This document shows, one piece after another, positions 52,123 through 59,853 of a stretch of 64,000 nt of DNA; positions within the stretch are counted from its first letter, which is position 1, and every line of letters starts with the position of its first letter. Under the pieces are notes generated by a model. The model did no database searches. It was not told the origin of the DNA and saw nothing but the letters and a program-made list of their open reading frames with translations. The stretch is taken from positions 1,550,001-1,614,000 of the forward strand of contig NZ_AP025185.1 in assembly GCF_020886115.1 (NCBI RefSeq), given 5' to 3'. The position numbers were made by a program, and so were the translations under genes. The stretch is from Flavobacterium ammonificans (GTDB lineage: Bacteria > Bacteroidota > Bacteroidia > Flavobacteriales > Flavobacteriaceae).

Positions 52123-53484
52123 TTAAAACGAAATTGTTTTTAGTGTTTTACTTCTTCTAATTTGTCCTTGGATAATTGTTTTTGCATCACGATTGTGTTG
52201 CATCGGAATCAAAATATTTTTAAGAATATCAATATGGGTTACTTGGTAATTCAAATCATAAAAAGCATAGCCTTTGTAAATTCCGTTTTCTATCAAAACC
52301 GCAGAGCGCTCATTAACATTGCGACCACGATCTATCAAAATTTTATTTTGGTTTTCAAAACTATTTTCGGCGATGAATTTTTGTACTCGGTTGTTGTATT
52401 CTTCCGGGGTAACTTTTCCAATACAAGCGCCGTCACATTCTTTGATTTTATATTGAAAGCAGTCTGAATTGGTTTGATATAAACCAGTCAGTTTTTGACA
52501 CAATCGGTACTTTTCGGTAATACGGAAAAGCGCATTTTTGCCTTCTTGGAGTGTTGTAAAAGAGGTGATTTCTTTTTTGCGTCCATCGGCTTTCTGCAAG
52601 CGTAAATTCAAATAGCCGTTTGTGTCTTTTTCGGAATACAAAGCCCACTCAAAGATACTTTTGCGTTGCGCTCGATTGAAAATAGGTTTGTTGATTTTGA
52701 TTTCTTCGCTTTCTTTCAAAAGGGCAATCAATTCGCTGCCCGTTTCTTCGTAAGTAACCGTAAATACTTCTCTTTGAATCTTTTTGGATTTGGTAGAAGT
52801 TCCCGTAAAGTGTTGATTAATTCGCTTTTTGATATTTCGGCTTTTGCCAATGTAAATCAAATCGCCTTTTTCGTTATGAATGTAGTAAACACCTGTTTTA
52901 GAAGGTAAATTTTCTACAATATCCAACAGTTTTGGTGCAATTCCTTTTTGGATTTCTTGTTTGATAAAGTCGTTCAAAATTTGCTTTTCGACATCTTTTT
53001 CCAAAAGCATTTTGAATAATTTGGTTGTTGCCATAGCGTCTCCGCTAGCTCGGTGTCGGTCTGCCATTGGAATGCCTAAAGCGCGAACTAATTTTCCTAA
53101 ACTATACGAAGGTTGTTCGGGAATTAATTTTTTAGACAATTCTACGGTACATAAGGTTTTGGCTTGAAAATCGAAGCCTAAACGTTTGAATTCGGTGCGT
53201 AAAATTCGGTAATCAAATGAAGCATTGTGTGCGACAATAACACAATCCGAAGTGATTTCAATAATGCGTTTAGCCACTTCAAAAAACTTGGGTGCTGAGC
53301 GCAACATGGCATTATTAATCCCTGTCAATTTAACCACAAAAGGCTGAATTGGAATTTCAGGATTCACTAAACTGATGAATTGATCCACCACTTTGTGACC
53401 ATCAAATTTGTAGATGGCGATTTCGGTAATTCCTTCTTCGTTGAATTGACCTCCGGTGGTTTCTATGTCGAGAATTGCGTACAA
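52123..53484 (-). CDS. DEDDh exonuclease fused to a GIY-YIG (UvrC N-terminal-like) nuclease
   Basis: 453 residues. Residues 1-165 form a DnaQ-type 3'-5' exonuclease: DIETTGG with Asp6 and Glu8, later HNASFDYRIL, and HRASGDAMAT with the His and Asp. From about residue 190 a GIY-YIG domain starts (TGVYYIHNEKGDLIYIGKS), as in UvrC and Cho, followed by a region with a cysteine cluster (about 335-380, LCQ...DCFQYKIKECDGACIGK). No UvrC C-terminal nuclease is present. The architecture is known from Bacteroidota and Actinobacteria and suggests a DNA repair nuclease. Transcribed upstream of miaA. Confidence 0.88.
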   Translation of the reverse strand: MYAILDIETTGGQFNEEGITEIAIYKFDGHKVVDQFISLVNPEIPIQPFVVKLTGINNAMLRSAPKFFEVAKRIIEITSDCVIVAHNASFDYRILRTEFKRLGFDFQAKTLCTVELSKKLIPEQPSYSLGKLVRALGIPMADRHRASGDAMATTKLFKMLLEKDVEKQILNDFIKQEIQKGIAPKLLDIVENLPSKTGVYYIHNEKGDLIYIGKSRNIKKRINQHFTGTSTKSKKIQREVFTVTYEETGSELIALLKESEEIKINKPIFNRAQRKSIFEWALYSEKDTNGYLNLRLQKADGRKKEITSFTTLQEGKNALFRITEKYRLCQKLTGLYQTNSDCFQYKIKECDGACIGKVTPEEYNNRVQKFIAENSFENQNKILIDRGRNVNERSAVLIENGIYKGYAFYDLNYQVTHIDILKNILIPMQHNRDAKTIIQGQIRRSKTLKTISF

Positions 53485-53511
53485 ATTGGTATTTAGATTT
53501 AGTATTTTGTC

Positions 53512-53531
53512 ATTGCGAGGTACGAAGCAAT
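53512..53531. repeat. Dispersed palindromic repeat copy
   Basis: ATTGCGAGGTACGAAGCAAT has ATTGC/GCAAT arms. The wider string around it (from about 53509) resembles a short repeat that I recall as dispersed in many Flavobacterium and other bacterial genomes. Only one copy is seen here, in the gap between the exonuclease start and the yggS stop. Confidence 0.55.
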
Positions 53532-53549
53532 CTCCTCTAAAATTAGTAT

Positions 53550-54215
53550 TTATCGTCCTCCAAAGATACTACTTCCAATTCGAACCATCGTACTTCCGCA
53601 TTCGATAGCAAGTTTGTAGTCACCAGACATTCCCATTGATAAAGTATTCAGCTGGCAGTTTTTAGTATTCAGATTGGCATATTGATCAAAAATCGTTTTC
53701 AAACGGCTGAACTCTTTTCCCACTTGAGTTTGATTATTGGTAAAGGTTGCCATTCCCATTAATCCGACAATTCGAATGTGGTTCATTTCATTTTTGTCAT
53801 CTTGAACTTGTTTCAGTACCTCACCCAATTCCTCTTCGTCTAAGCCAAATTTAGACTCTTCCTCGGCAATATGCACTTGCAATAAACAATCAATAACACG
53901 GTTATTTTTTTGTGCTTGTTTGTTAATTTCTTGTAGTAATTTTAAACTATCCACTCCGTGAATCAAACTCACATAAGGCGCCATATACTTGACTTTGTTA
54001 GTTTGAACGTGTCCAATCATATGCCATTGAATGTCTTTAGGCATCGCCTCCCATTTATCGGTCATTTCTTGGATTTTGTTTTCACCAAAAATACGTTGTC
54101 CAGCTTTATACGCTTCCATTAAATCGGGGACAGGTTTGGTTTTAGAAACCGCTACAAGAGTTACATTTTCAGGAATTGAAGCTTGAATAGAACGTAAATT
54201 ATTTTGAATTGACAT
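53550..54215 (-). CDS. YggS/PLPBP family pyridoxal-phosphate-binding protein
   Basis: 221 residues of the alanine-racemase-like PLP homeostasis family. The PLP lysine is in VAVSKTKPV (about residue 26). FGENKIQEMTDKW, WHMIGHVQTNKV, and the C-terminal phosphate site LSMGMSGDYKLAIECGSTMVRIGSSIFG match the family. It has no known enzymatic activity and buffers PLP levels. It starts 14 bases after hbd, and the unit Gfo/Idh-hbd-yggS seems to be one operon. Confidence 0.93.
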   Translation of the reverse strand: MSIQNNLRSIQASIPENVTLVAVSKTKPVPDLMEAYKAGQRIFGENKIQEMTDKWEAMPKDIQWHMIGHVQTNKVKYMAPYVSLIHGVDSLKLLQEINKQAQKNNRVIDCLLQVHIAEEESKFGLDEEELGEVLKQVQDDKNEMNHIRIVGLMGMATFTNNQTQVGKEFSRLKTIFDQYANLNTKNCQLNTLSMGMSGDYKLAIECGSTMVRIGSSIFGGR

Positions 54216-54229
54216 GTGGAGCCTTTAGT

Positions 54230-55117
54230 TTAAATAAATTGAGCAGCTACTTTTTCTGCTTTCTTGCTTTCTGCGTAATTGTAAAAACCTTCTCCTGATT
54301 TTACGCCTAATTTTCCTGCGCGAACCATATTGACCAATAATGGGCAGGGTGCATATTTTGGATTTTTAAAACCATCATACATTACATTTAGAATAGATAG
54401 ACAAACGTCTAGTCCAATAAAATCAGCTAATTGTAGCGGCCCCATCGGGTGTGCCATGCCTAATTTCATTACGGTATCAATTTCATAAACTCCCGCAACT
54501 TGATTGTACAAGGTTTCGATCGCTTCATTAATCATGGGCATCAATATTCGATTGGCTACAAAACCTGGATAGTCATTTACTTCAACGGGCGTTTTTCCTA
54601 ATTTTTCCGAAAGCTGCATGATAATTTGAGTCACTTCATCACTGGTATTGTAACCTCTAATAACTTCGACTAATTGCATAATCGGCACAGGATTCATAAA
54701 GTGCATTCCAATAACACGTTCCGGATGCGCTACAACAGCTCCAATTTGAGTAATTGAAATAGACGAGGTATTGGTTGCCAATATTGTATTATGAGAACAA
54801 GCCTCATTCAATTGCTTGAAAATAGCTAGTTTTAAATCTACATTTTCGGTAGCAGCTTCGATAACTAAATCAACGCCAACCACCCCATCTTTTATGTCGG
54901 TATAGGTAATGATGTTCGTGATAGTTTTAGCTACATCTTCTTGCGTGATAGTTCCTTTAGCTAACATTCTATCCAAATTACTAGAAATGGTAGCCATACC
55001 TTTGTCTAATGCCTTTTCAGAAACATCAATTAATTTTACAGTAAAACCTTTTTGAGCAAATGTATGAGCAATTCCGTTACCCATAGTTCCGGCTCCAATT
55101 ACAGCGATTGTTTTCAT
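54230..55117 (-). CDS. hbd: 3-hydroxybutyryl-CoA dehydrogenase
   Basis: 295 residues, a stand-alone 3-hydroxyacyl-CoA dehydrogenase of short-chain type. NAD site VIGAGTMGNGIAHTFAQKG starts at residue 5. The catalytic His lies in GMHFMNPVPIMQLVE, and the C-domain has PGFVANRILMPMINEA and MAHPMGPLQLADFIGLD. It interconverts acetoacetyl-CoA and 3-hydroxybutyryl-CoA. The gene is distant from the fad operon and lies between Gfo/Idh (11 bases) and yggS (14 bases). Confidence 0.93.
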   Translation of the reverse strand: MKTIAVIGAGTMGNGIAHTFAQKGFTVKLIDVSEKALDKGMATISSNLDRMLAKGTITQEDVAKTITNIITYTDIKDGVVGVDLVIEAATENVDLKLAIFKQLNEACSHNTILATNTSSISITQIGAVVAHPERVIGMHFMNPVPIMQLVEVIRGYNTSDEVTQIIMQLSEKLGKTPVEVNDYPGFVANRILMPMINEAIETLYNQVAGVYEIDTVMKLGMAHPMGPLQLADFIGLDVCLSILNVMYDGFKNPKYAPCPLLVNMVRAGKLGVKSGEGFYNYAESKKAEKVAAQFI

Positions 55118-55128
55118 TGTGTATAGTA

Positions 55129-56094
55129 TTATTTTTCCATTGATTCAATAATCTGATACGCTACACGTAAGGCATTCGTAGCTTGCTCCAAAGTCACAAC
55201 AGGAGTTGTATCATTTATAATAGCATCAGCAAAAGATTCTAATTCGTCAAGGATGGCGTTGTTTTGTTGAACATCAGGATTAGAAAAATAGATTTGTTTT
55301 TTTATTCCTTCTGCATTTTGTAAAATCATATCAAAGTCACCTGGAACTTCAGGAGCATCTTTCATTTTAACGACTTCACATTTTTTTTCAAGGAAATCTA
55401 CCGAGATGTACGCATCCTTTTGGAAGAAACGTGTTTTACGCATATTCTTCATCGAAATTCGGCTAGAAGTCAAATTGGCCACACAACCATTTTCAAATTC
55501 AATACGGGCGTTGGCAATATCCGGTGTTTCGCTAATAACTGAAACACCGCTAGCATTAATATTTTTAACTTTTGAATTGACTACACTCAAGATAGCGTCA
55601 ATATCGTGGATCATTAAATCTAAAACTACAGGAACGTCAGTACCTCTTGGATTGAATTCGGCCAAACGATGAGTTTCAATAAACATCGGATTTTCGATCA
55701 TGTTTTTAGTAGCAATAAAAGCGGGATTGAATCGTTCTACATGACCTACTTGACCTTTGACTTTGTATTCGTTAGCTAAAGCTATAATTTCTTCTGCCTC
55801 TTCAACAGTGGTTGCAATTGGTTTTTCAATAAATACATGCTTTCCAGATTTGATAGAAACTTTGGCACATTTATAATGAGAAAGTGTAGGAGTTACAATA
55901 TCAATAACATCCACAGCATGAATTAATTTAGCAATAGTGTCAAATTGTTTGTAACCAAATTCTGCAGCAATTTTAGCTCCGTTTTCTTGATTTTCATCGT
56001 AGAATCCAACTAACTCGTATTTCTCAGACTGTTGTAATAAACGTAAATGTATTTTACCTAAGTGACCTGCACCTAATACTCCAATTTTCAGCAT
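55129..56094 (-). CDS. Gfo/Idh/MocA family oxidoreductase
   Basis: 321 residues. An N-terminal Rossmann domain (GVLGAGHLGKIHLRLL) and the conserved EKPIATTVEEAEEII segment are followed by the alpha/beta substrate domain with LDLMIHDIDAIL. Members oxidise or reduce sugars and related compounds with NAD(P). The substrate cannot be read. It heads the operon with hbd and yggS. In Bacteroidota this family member is often found beside hbd, but no joint role is known to me. Confidence 0.88.
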   Translation of the reverse strand: MLKIGVLGAGHLGKIHLRLLQQSEKYELVGFYDENQENGAKIAAEFGYKQFDTIAKLIHAVDVIDIVTPTLSHYKCAKVSIKSGKHVFIEKPIATTVEEAEEIIALANEYKVKGQVGHVERFNPAFIATKNMIENPMFIETHRLAEFNPRGTDVPVVLDLMIHDIDAILSVVNSKVKNINASGVSVISETPDIANARIEFENGCVANLTSSRISMKNMRKTRFFQKDAYISVDFLEKKCEVVKMKDAPEVPGDFDMILQNAEGIKKQIYFSNPDVQQNNAILDELESFADAIINDTTPVVTLEQATNALRVAYQIIESMEK

Positions 56095-56237
56095 AATTAT
56101 GTAGTTTGTACAAAAATAGGAATAAATTGCTTAAATAGTGAGGACATAAAGACAATTATTTGAATGATTTCTATTTGAAAAATGGCATTTAAAATTCAAA
56201 ATTCTTTGTTACTTTTACCAAAATAAAAACCCAAATT

Positions 56238-56879
56238 TTGAAAGATACTGCCAAACATCAAGGACTTCGTAATCAATTAGTAAGCATTTTAGAACAAAAA
56301 GAGATTACAGATAAAAATGTGCTTGAGGCAATTAAAAAAGTCCCAAGACATTTATTTCTAAACTCTAGTTTTGAAGATTATGCTTATCAAGATAAAGCTT
56401 TTCCAATTGGTGCTGGTCAGACGATCTCTCAACCTTATACAGTTGCATTTCAATCCCAATTATTAGAAGTCCAAAAAGGACAAAAAATATTAGAAATTGG
56501 TACAGGATCAGGATATCAAACGGCTGTTTTATGTACTATGGGAGCTAAAGTATATACAATAGAACGCCAAATTGAATTGTTTAAAAAAACATCAGTTTTA
56601 CTACCAAAATTAGGAATTCGTCCCAAATACTTTTCGTCTGGAGATGGATACAAAGGATTGGAAATTCACGCGCCTTTTGACAGCATAATTGTTACTGCTG
56701 GCGCTCCAATAATTCCTAAACCTTTGATGGCTCAATTAAAAATAGGTGGGCGTTTAGTTATTCCATTGGGAGAAGAGGTACAAATTATGACCATGCTCAT
56801 TCGTAAAAATGAAACTCAATTTGAAAAACACGAATTTGGAGAATTTAGATTCGTTCCTTTGTTAGAAGATACTAACTAA
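56238..56879 (+). CDS. pcm: Protein-L-isoaspartate O-methyltransferase (TTG start)
   Basis: 213 residues, using TTG at 56238-56240 as start codon. No ATG lies near the N-terminus, and the family N-terminal helix begins here (MKDTAKHQGLRNQLV). It repairs isoaspartyl residues with S-adenosylmethionine. Motif I is VLEIGTGSGYQTA-like (ILEIGTGSGYQTAVL, about 81-95), preceded by FPIGAGQTISQPYTVA. It ends with ITVTAGAP-type IIVTAGAPIIPKPLM and IPLGEE. A terminator follows directly. Confidence 0.93.
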   Translation: MKDTAKHQGLRNQLVSILEQKEITDKNVLEAIKKVPRHLFLNSSFEDYAYQDKAFPIGAGQTISQPYTVAFQSQLLEVQKGQKILEIGTGSGYQTAVLCTMGAKVYTIERQIELFKKTSVLLPKLGIRPKYFSSGDGYKGLEIHAPFDSIIVTAGAPIIPKPLMAQLKIGGRLVIPLGEEVQIMTMLIRKNETQFEKHEFGEFRFVPLLEDTN

Positions 56880-56881
56880 AT

Positions 56882-56908
56882 AAAAAACCCGCTATTTGCG
56901 GGTTTTTT
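56882..56908. terminator. Bidirectional terminator between pcm and the Fic gene
   Basis: Arms AAAAAACCCGC (56882-56892) and GCGGGTTTTTT (56898-56908) with a 5-base loop. It overlaps the stop codon of the convergent Fic gene. Confidence 0.93.
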
Positions 56909-57956
56909 ATTGACCGATAATCGCTAAATAGCGCTCCAAACTCTCTTTTTCTATTTGAGCTACAAACAAGATAAAATCTTCTTTGTTATTTTGAGTTTGA
57001 GCAGTTTCTAAGGCTTTATAATAGCTCATTCTACTGTCATAATCTCCTTTTATATTAGCAATTACATAGCCATGTTGCAATAAAATCAAGTTCATTACTA
57101 AACGAGATGTTCTGCCATTTCCATCAATAAATGGATGAATAGTAACTAAACGTTCGTGCATTTCGGCGGCAAGAACTATTGGGTGTAGTTTATTTTTATT
57201 GGTTTCATACCAAATAAAATAATCTTCCATTTCCTTCGCTACTAAAAAAGGTTGAGGAGGAGTATGTCCACTTCCTTTAATCATTACTTGTACTTTTCTA
57301 TATCTTCCTGCATCTTCAGGATGAATCCCTCTCAAAATAAGATTATGAATAGATAAAACTTCTCTTTCAATCAAAGAAGTGTTTTTCTTCATTAACTCTT
57401 TTATAAATGCTATTGCTTCCTGATGGTTGATAGCCTCTAAATGCTCTCGCATACTTTTCCCTGAAATTGTCAAACCTTCATTAATAACTAAATCAGTTTC
57501 ACGCAGGGTCATGGTGTTTCCCTCAATTCTATTGCTTTCAAAGGTGTATTCCAATTCTAAAGCCTGTGAAATTCTATAACTATCAAATTGACGAAAACTG
57601 TCTAATTTAGCTTTTAAAACATCAATTTGAGCTAAAAGTGTTGCTAAAGATTTTGAAAGTGTATTAGTGTTGTTTTTTGCAACATATCGTATTTCTTCTT
57701 CGGCAACCTGTAAAGCTTTTAGAGCGAATTCATCTTGACCAATTTCGTATAATATTTTTTCTTTTAACCACGCCACCATCAGTGTTTCGTAGTCAATCTC
57801 CAATAGGGAAGCAAGTTTAACTACTTGATCTTTTGTTGGTTTTCTTGTACCTGATTCAAACTTACTAATCAAAGCTTGGTCTATACCCAATAAATGTGCT
57901 AGTTCTCTTGTTTTGAGTCCTTTTTTTTCTCTAGCGTTTTTGATTAGTGATTTCAT
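56907..57956 (-). CDS. XRE-type DNA-binding domain fused to a Fic AMP-transferase
   Basis: 349 residues. Residues 1-60 form an XRE helix-turn-helix (LAHLLGIDQALISKFESGTRKPT). Residues 110-345 are a Fic domain with the full active motif HPFIDGNGRTSR (His274-Arg285). An inhibitory motif S/TxxxEG is present ahead of it (Ser141-Asn-Arg-Ile-Glu145-Gly146), as in class II Fic proteins that restrain themselves. The enzyme would transfer AMP, or another nucleotide part, to a target hydroxyl. No antitoxin gene is adjacent, as expected for this class. The DNA-binding domain suggests self-regulation, and a palindrome overlaps its promoter. Confidence 0.92.
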   Translation of the reverse strand: MKSLIKNAREKKGLKTRELAHLLGIDQALISKFESGTRKPTKDQVVKLASLLEIDYETLMVAWLKEKILYEIGQDEFALKALQVAEEEIRYVAKNNTNTLSKSLATLLAQIDVLKAKLDSFRQFDSYRISQALELEYTFESNRIEGNTMTLRETDLVINEGLTISGKSMREHLEAINHQEAIAFIKELMKKNTSLIEREVLSIHNLILRGIHPEDAGRYRKVQVMIKGSGHTPPQPFLVAKEMEDYFIWYETNKNKLHPIVLAAEMHERLVTIHPFIDGNGRTSRLVMNLILLQHGYVIANIKGDYDSRMSYYKALETAQTQNNKEDFILFVAQIEKESLERYLAIIGQ

Positions 57957-57973
57957 TCTATTTAAATGTTTTT

Positions 57974-57992
57974 ATTTGTCAAGACAAATTTA
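57974..57992 (-). promoter_or_regulatory. Promoter -7 box and operator of the HTH-Fic gene
   Basis: ATTTGTC-AA-GACAAAT (57974-57989) is a palindrome. The minus-strand -7 box TAAATTTG (complement of 57985-57992) overlaps one arm. The layout and half-site resemble those upstream of the R-M XRE gene at 26239-26260. Confidence 0.65.
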
Positions 57993-58023
57993 GTCATAAT
58001 TTTTTGTAAAAAAAACTTTTCTA

Positions 58024-58476
58024 TCAAAAAGCTTTCTTAATTCTGTCCAAATCTCTTTTCGTATCTTGTTCTTTCAGGGATTCTCGTTTATCATATGTTT
58101 TTTTTCCACGGCAAAGACCAATTTCAAGTTTTGCCATTCCTTTTTCATTGGTAAACATTTTTAAGGGAACAATTGTAAGTCCTTTGGCTTGCACACTTCG
58201 GGCTAATCCTTTTAACTCCCTTTTATTTAAAAGTAGTTTACGTTCGCTTCTAGATTTATGATTGAATTGATTACCAAAAGCGTATTCTTCAATGTAAGTA
58301 TTAATAGCAAAAAGTTCATTATTGCTAAATTCACAAAAGCTCTCGGTGATATTCGCTTTACCTAAACGAATGGATTTGATTTCGGTACCTGCTAATACAA
58401 TTCCAGCAGTGTAGGTTTCGATTATTTCATAATCAAAACGAGCTCTCTTATTAAGTATGTTAACTGTTTTTTGCAT
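58024..58476 (-). CDS. smpB: SsrA-binding protein
   Basis: 150 residues from ATG 58476 (MQKTVNILNKRARFDYEI), which matches the family start. The frame has seven more upstream codons. It binds tmRNA and takes it to stalled ribosomes. NKRARFDYEI, GTEIKSIRLGKANI, ESFCEF and the C-terminal KRDLDRIKKAF tail, which inserts in the mRNA channel, are visible. The tmRNA gene is not in the window. It follows the histidine phosphatase gene at 53 bases on the same strand. Confidence 0.95.
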   Translation of the reverse strand: MQKTVNILNKRARFDYEIIETYTAGIVLAGTEIKSIRLGKANITESFCEFSNNELFAINTYIEEYAFGNQFNHKSRSERKLLLNKRELKGLARSVQAKGLTIVPLKMFTNEKGMAKLEIGLCRGKKTYDKRESLKEQDTKRDLDRIKKAF

Positions 58477-58529
58477 AGCAAGGCAAAAGTAGTACAAAAA
58501 AGAAAAAATGTAAAGTCAAAAGAACTTTA

Positions 58530-59015
58530 TTATTTTAAATGCAAGAGTTGTGATAGTATTTGATTTTCAAATAGAGTTACAATGTACAAGTTGCCAAATT
58601 GATTTTCCGCTATATCGCCGTACTTATTTTCTTTAATTATTTGGTTTACCATTTTAGAAATAGTATTACTGTGACCAACAATTAAAATTGTTTTACCCAT
58701 AGTCTCCTTTTTAAACGTTTCTATGTCTACTAATTGCGGATTGTATGTTTTAAGTAGTTTACCATTTTCTGATACAATTGGATTAATTGTTTGCAGTGTT
58801 CTTTTAAAATCAGTAGAATAGACAGCATCAAAATTAATTTCTGAAAAAAATGCTTTCCATTCTTGCGCTCTTTCTAAACCTTTTTCTGATAAATCTGGAT
58901 TTTTAGAACTATCCGCTTTTTCAGCATGTCTGATGAAGTAATATTGGGTCGTTTTATTTTGGCCAAAATGAATTTGGAAACCAAAAAGGAATAAGAATAC
59001 AAGTAGCTTTTTCAT
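58530..59015 (-). CDS. Histidine phosphatase family protein, exported
   Basis: 161 residues with a signal peptide (MKKLLVFLFLFGFQIHFG). The phosphatase motif RHAEKAD (about residues 29-35) has the nucleophilic His. A second Arg occurs in STDFKRTLQTINP, and the late His in VGHSNTISKMV completes the site. It is a small SixA/phosphoglycerate-mutase-like member, and the substrate is unknown. Divergent from the VF530 gene. Confidence 0.88.
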   Translation of the reverse strand: MKKLLVFLFLFGFQIHFGQNKTTQYYFIRHAEKADSSKNPDLSEKGLERAQEWKAFFSEINFDAVYSTDFKRTLQTINPIVSENGKLLKTYNPQLVDIETFKKETMGKTILIVGHSNTISKMVNQIIKENKYGDIAENQFGNLYIVTLFENQILSQLLHLK

Positions 59016-59061
59016 TATAAACTATTTTACAAATTAATCTTCGAATATATATCTTTGCCAA

Positions 59062-59295
59062 ATGGAAAACAAATCTTCAAAAGATCCGCTTCACGGAATT
59101 ACACTTCAACATATAGTAGAACAATTAGTTCAATATTATGGATTTGATACTCTTGGCGAATTAATTAAAATTAAGTGTTTTAATGAAAATCCATCAATAA
59201 AATCAAGTTTAACTTTTTTACGAAAAACGGACTGGGCTCGAAAAAAAGTAGAAGAGCTATATATCAAAACACTTCCAAAAATTGATGTTACTTGA
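59062..59295 (+). CDS. VF530 family small DNA-binding protein (DUF2132)
   Basis: 77 residues. The family pattern is clear: DPLHGITLQHIVEQLVQYYGFDTLGELIKIKCFNENPSIKSSLTFLRKTDWARKKVEELY. VF530 proteins form a small alpha-helical fold with proposed DNA binding. The biological role is not settled. The end overlaps the convergent acetyltransferase gene by 8 bases. A -7 box, TATCTTTG at 59050-59057, ends only 4 bases before the ATG, so the mRNA may be nearly leaderless. Confidence 0.9.
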   Translation: MENKSSKDPLHGITLQHIVEQLVQYYGFDTLGELIKIKCFNENPSIKSSLTFLRKTDWARKKVEELYIKTLPKIDVT

Positions 59296-59845
59296 AATTT
59301 TTCTTAAGAAGTGAGTAAAAAACGCTGTCAAAAAATTTTCCTTCAAAAAATTGATACTCTTTAAAATAGGCTTCTTTTTCAAAATTGGTCTTTAATAATA
59401 CCTTTTCTGAAGCAATATTCTCGGGATCAATCACCGCTTCGATTGAGTTTAGTCCCATTTCTTCAAACCCAAATTGAATTACTCGTTGCAAAGCTTCTGA
59501 AATGATGCCTTTTCCATGATGCTCCGTTGCTAAAAGATAACCAACTTCGGCTCTATAGTTTTCTGGTTTCATTCGGTAATAACCGATCATTCCAATTACT
59601 TTATCGTTTTCTTTGGTTGTAATTGCCCAATTGATTACTGTATTAGAATCAATAGTTGTATCCATTGTTATAATGAATTCAAGTGCTTCCTCTTGGTTAG
59701 TAATTAAAGGTCTCGGAATGAACTTCATAATTTCAGGATTCGAACGCAACGCAAGTACTTCATTAACATCGGTAGAAGTAAGACGTCTTAAATTCAAACG
59801 ATGAGTTTCGAGGTTTGGAAATGGTGTAAAGTTGAATTCCAACAT
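59288..59845 (-). CDS. GNAT family N-acetyltransferase (RimJ/RimL-like)
   Basis: 185 residues. Begins with the typical LETHRLNLRRLTSTDVNEVLALRSNPEI. The acetyl-CoA site is EVGYLLATEHHGKGIISEALQRVI, at about 108-131, and is followed by IEAVIDPENIASEKVLLKTNF. RimJ-like members acetylate ribosomal protein N-termini or small amines, and this one cannot be narrowed. It starts 8 bases after the aldose-epimerase gene on the same strand. Confidence 0.9.
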   Translation of the reverse strand: MLEFNFTPFPNLETHRLNLRRLTSTDVNEVLALRSNPEIMKFIPRPLITNQEEALEFIITMDTTIDSNTVINWAITTKENDKVIGMIGYYRMKPENYRAEVGYLLATEHHGKGIISEALQRVIQFGFEEMGLNSIEAVIDPENIASEKVLLKTNFEKEAYFKEYQFFEGKFFDSVFYSLLKKNFK

Positions 59846-59853
59846 AGTAGTGT

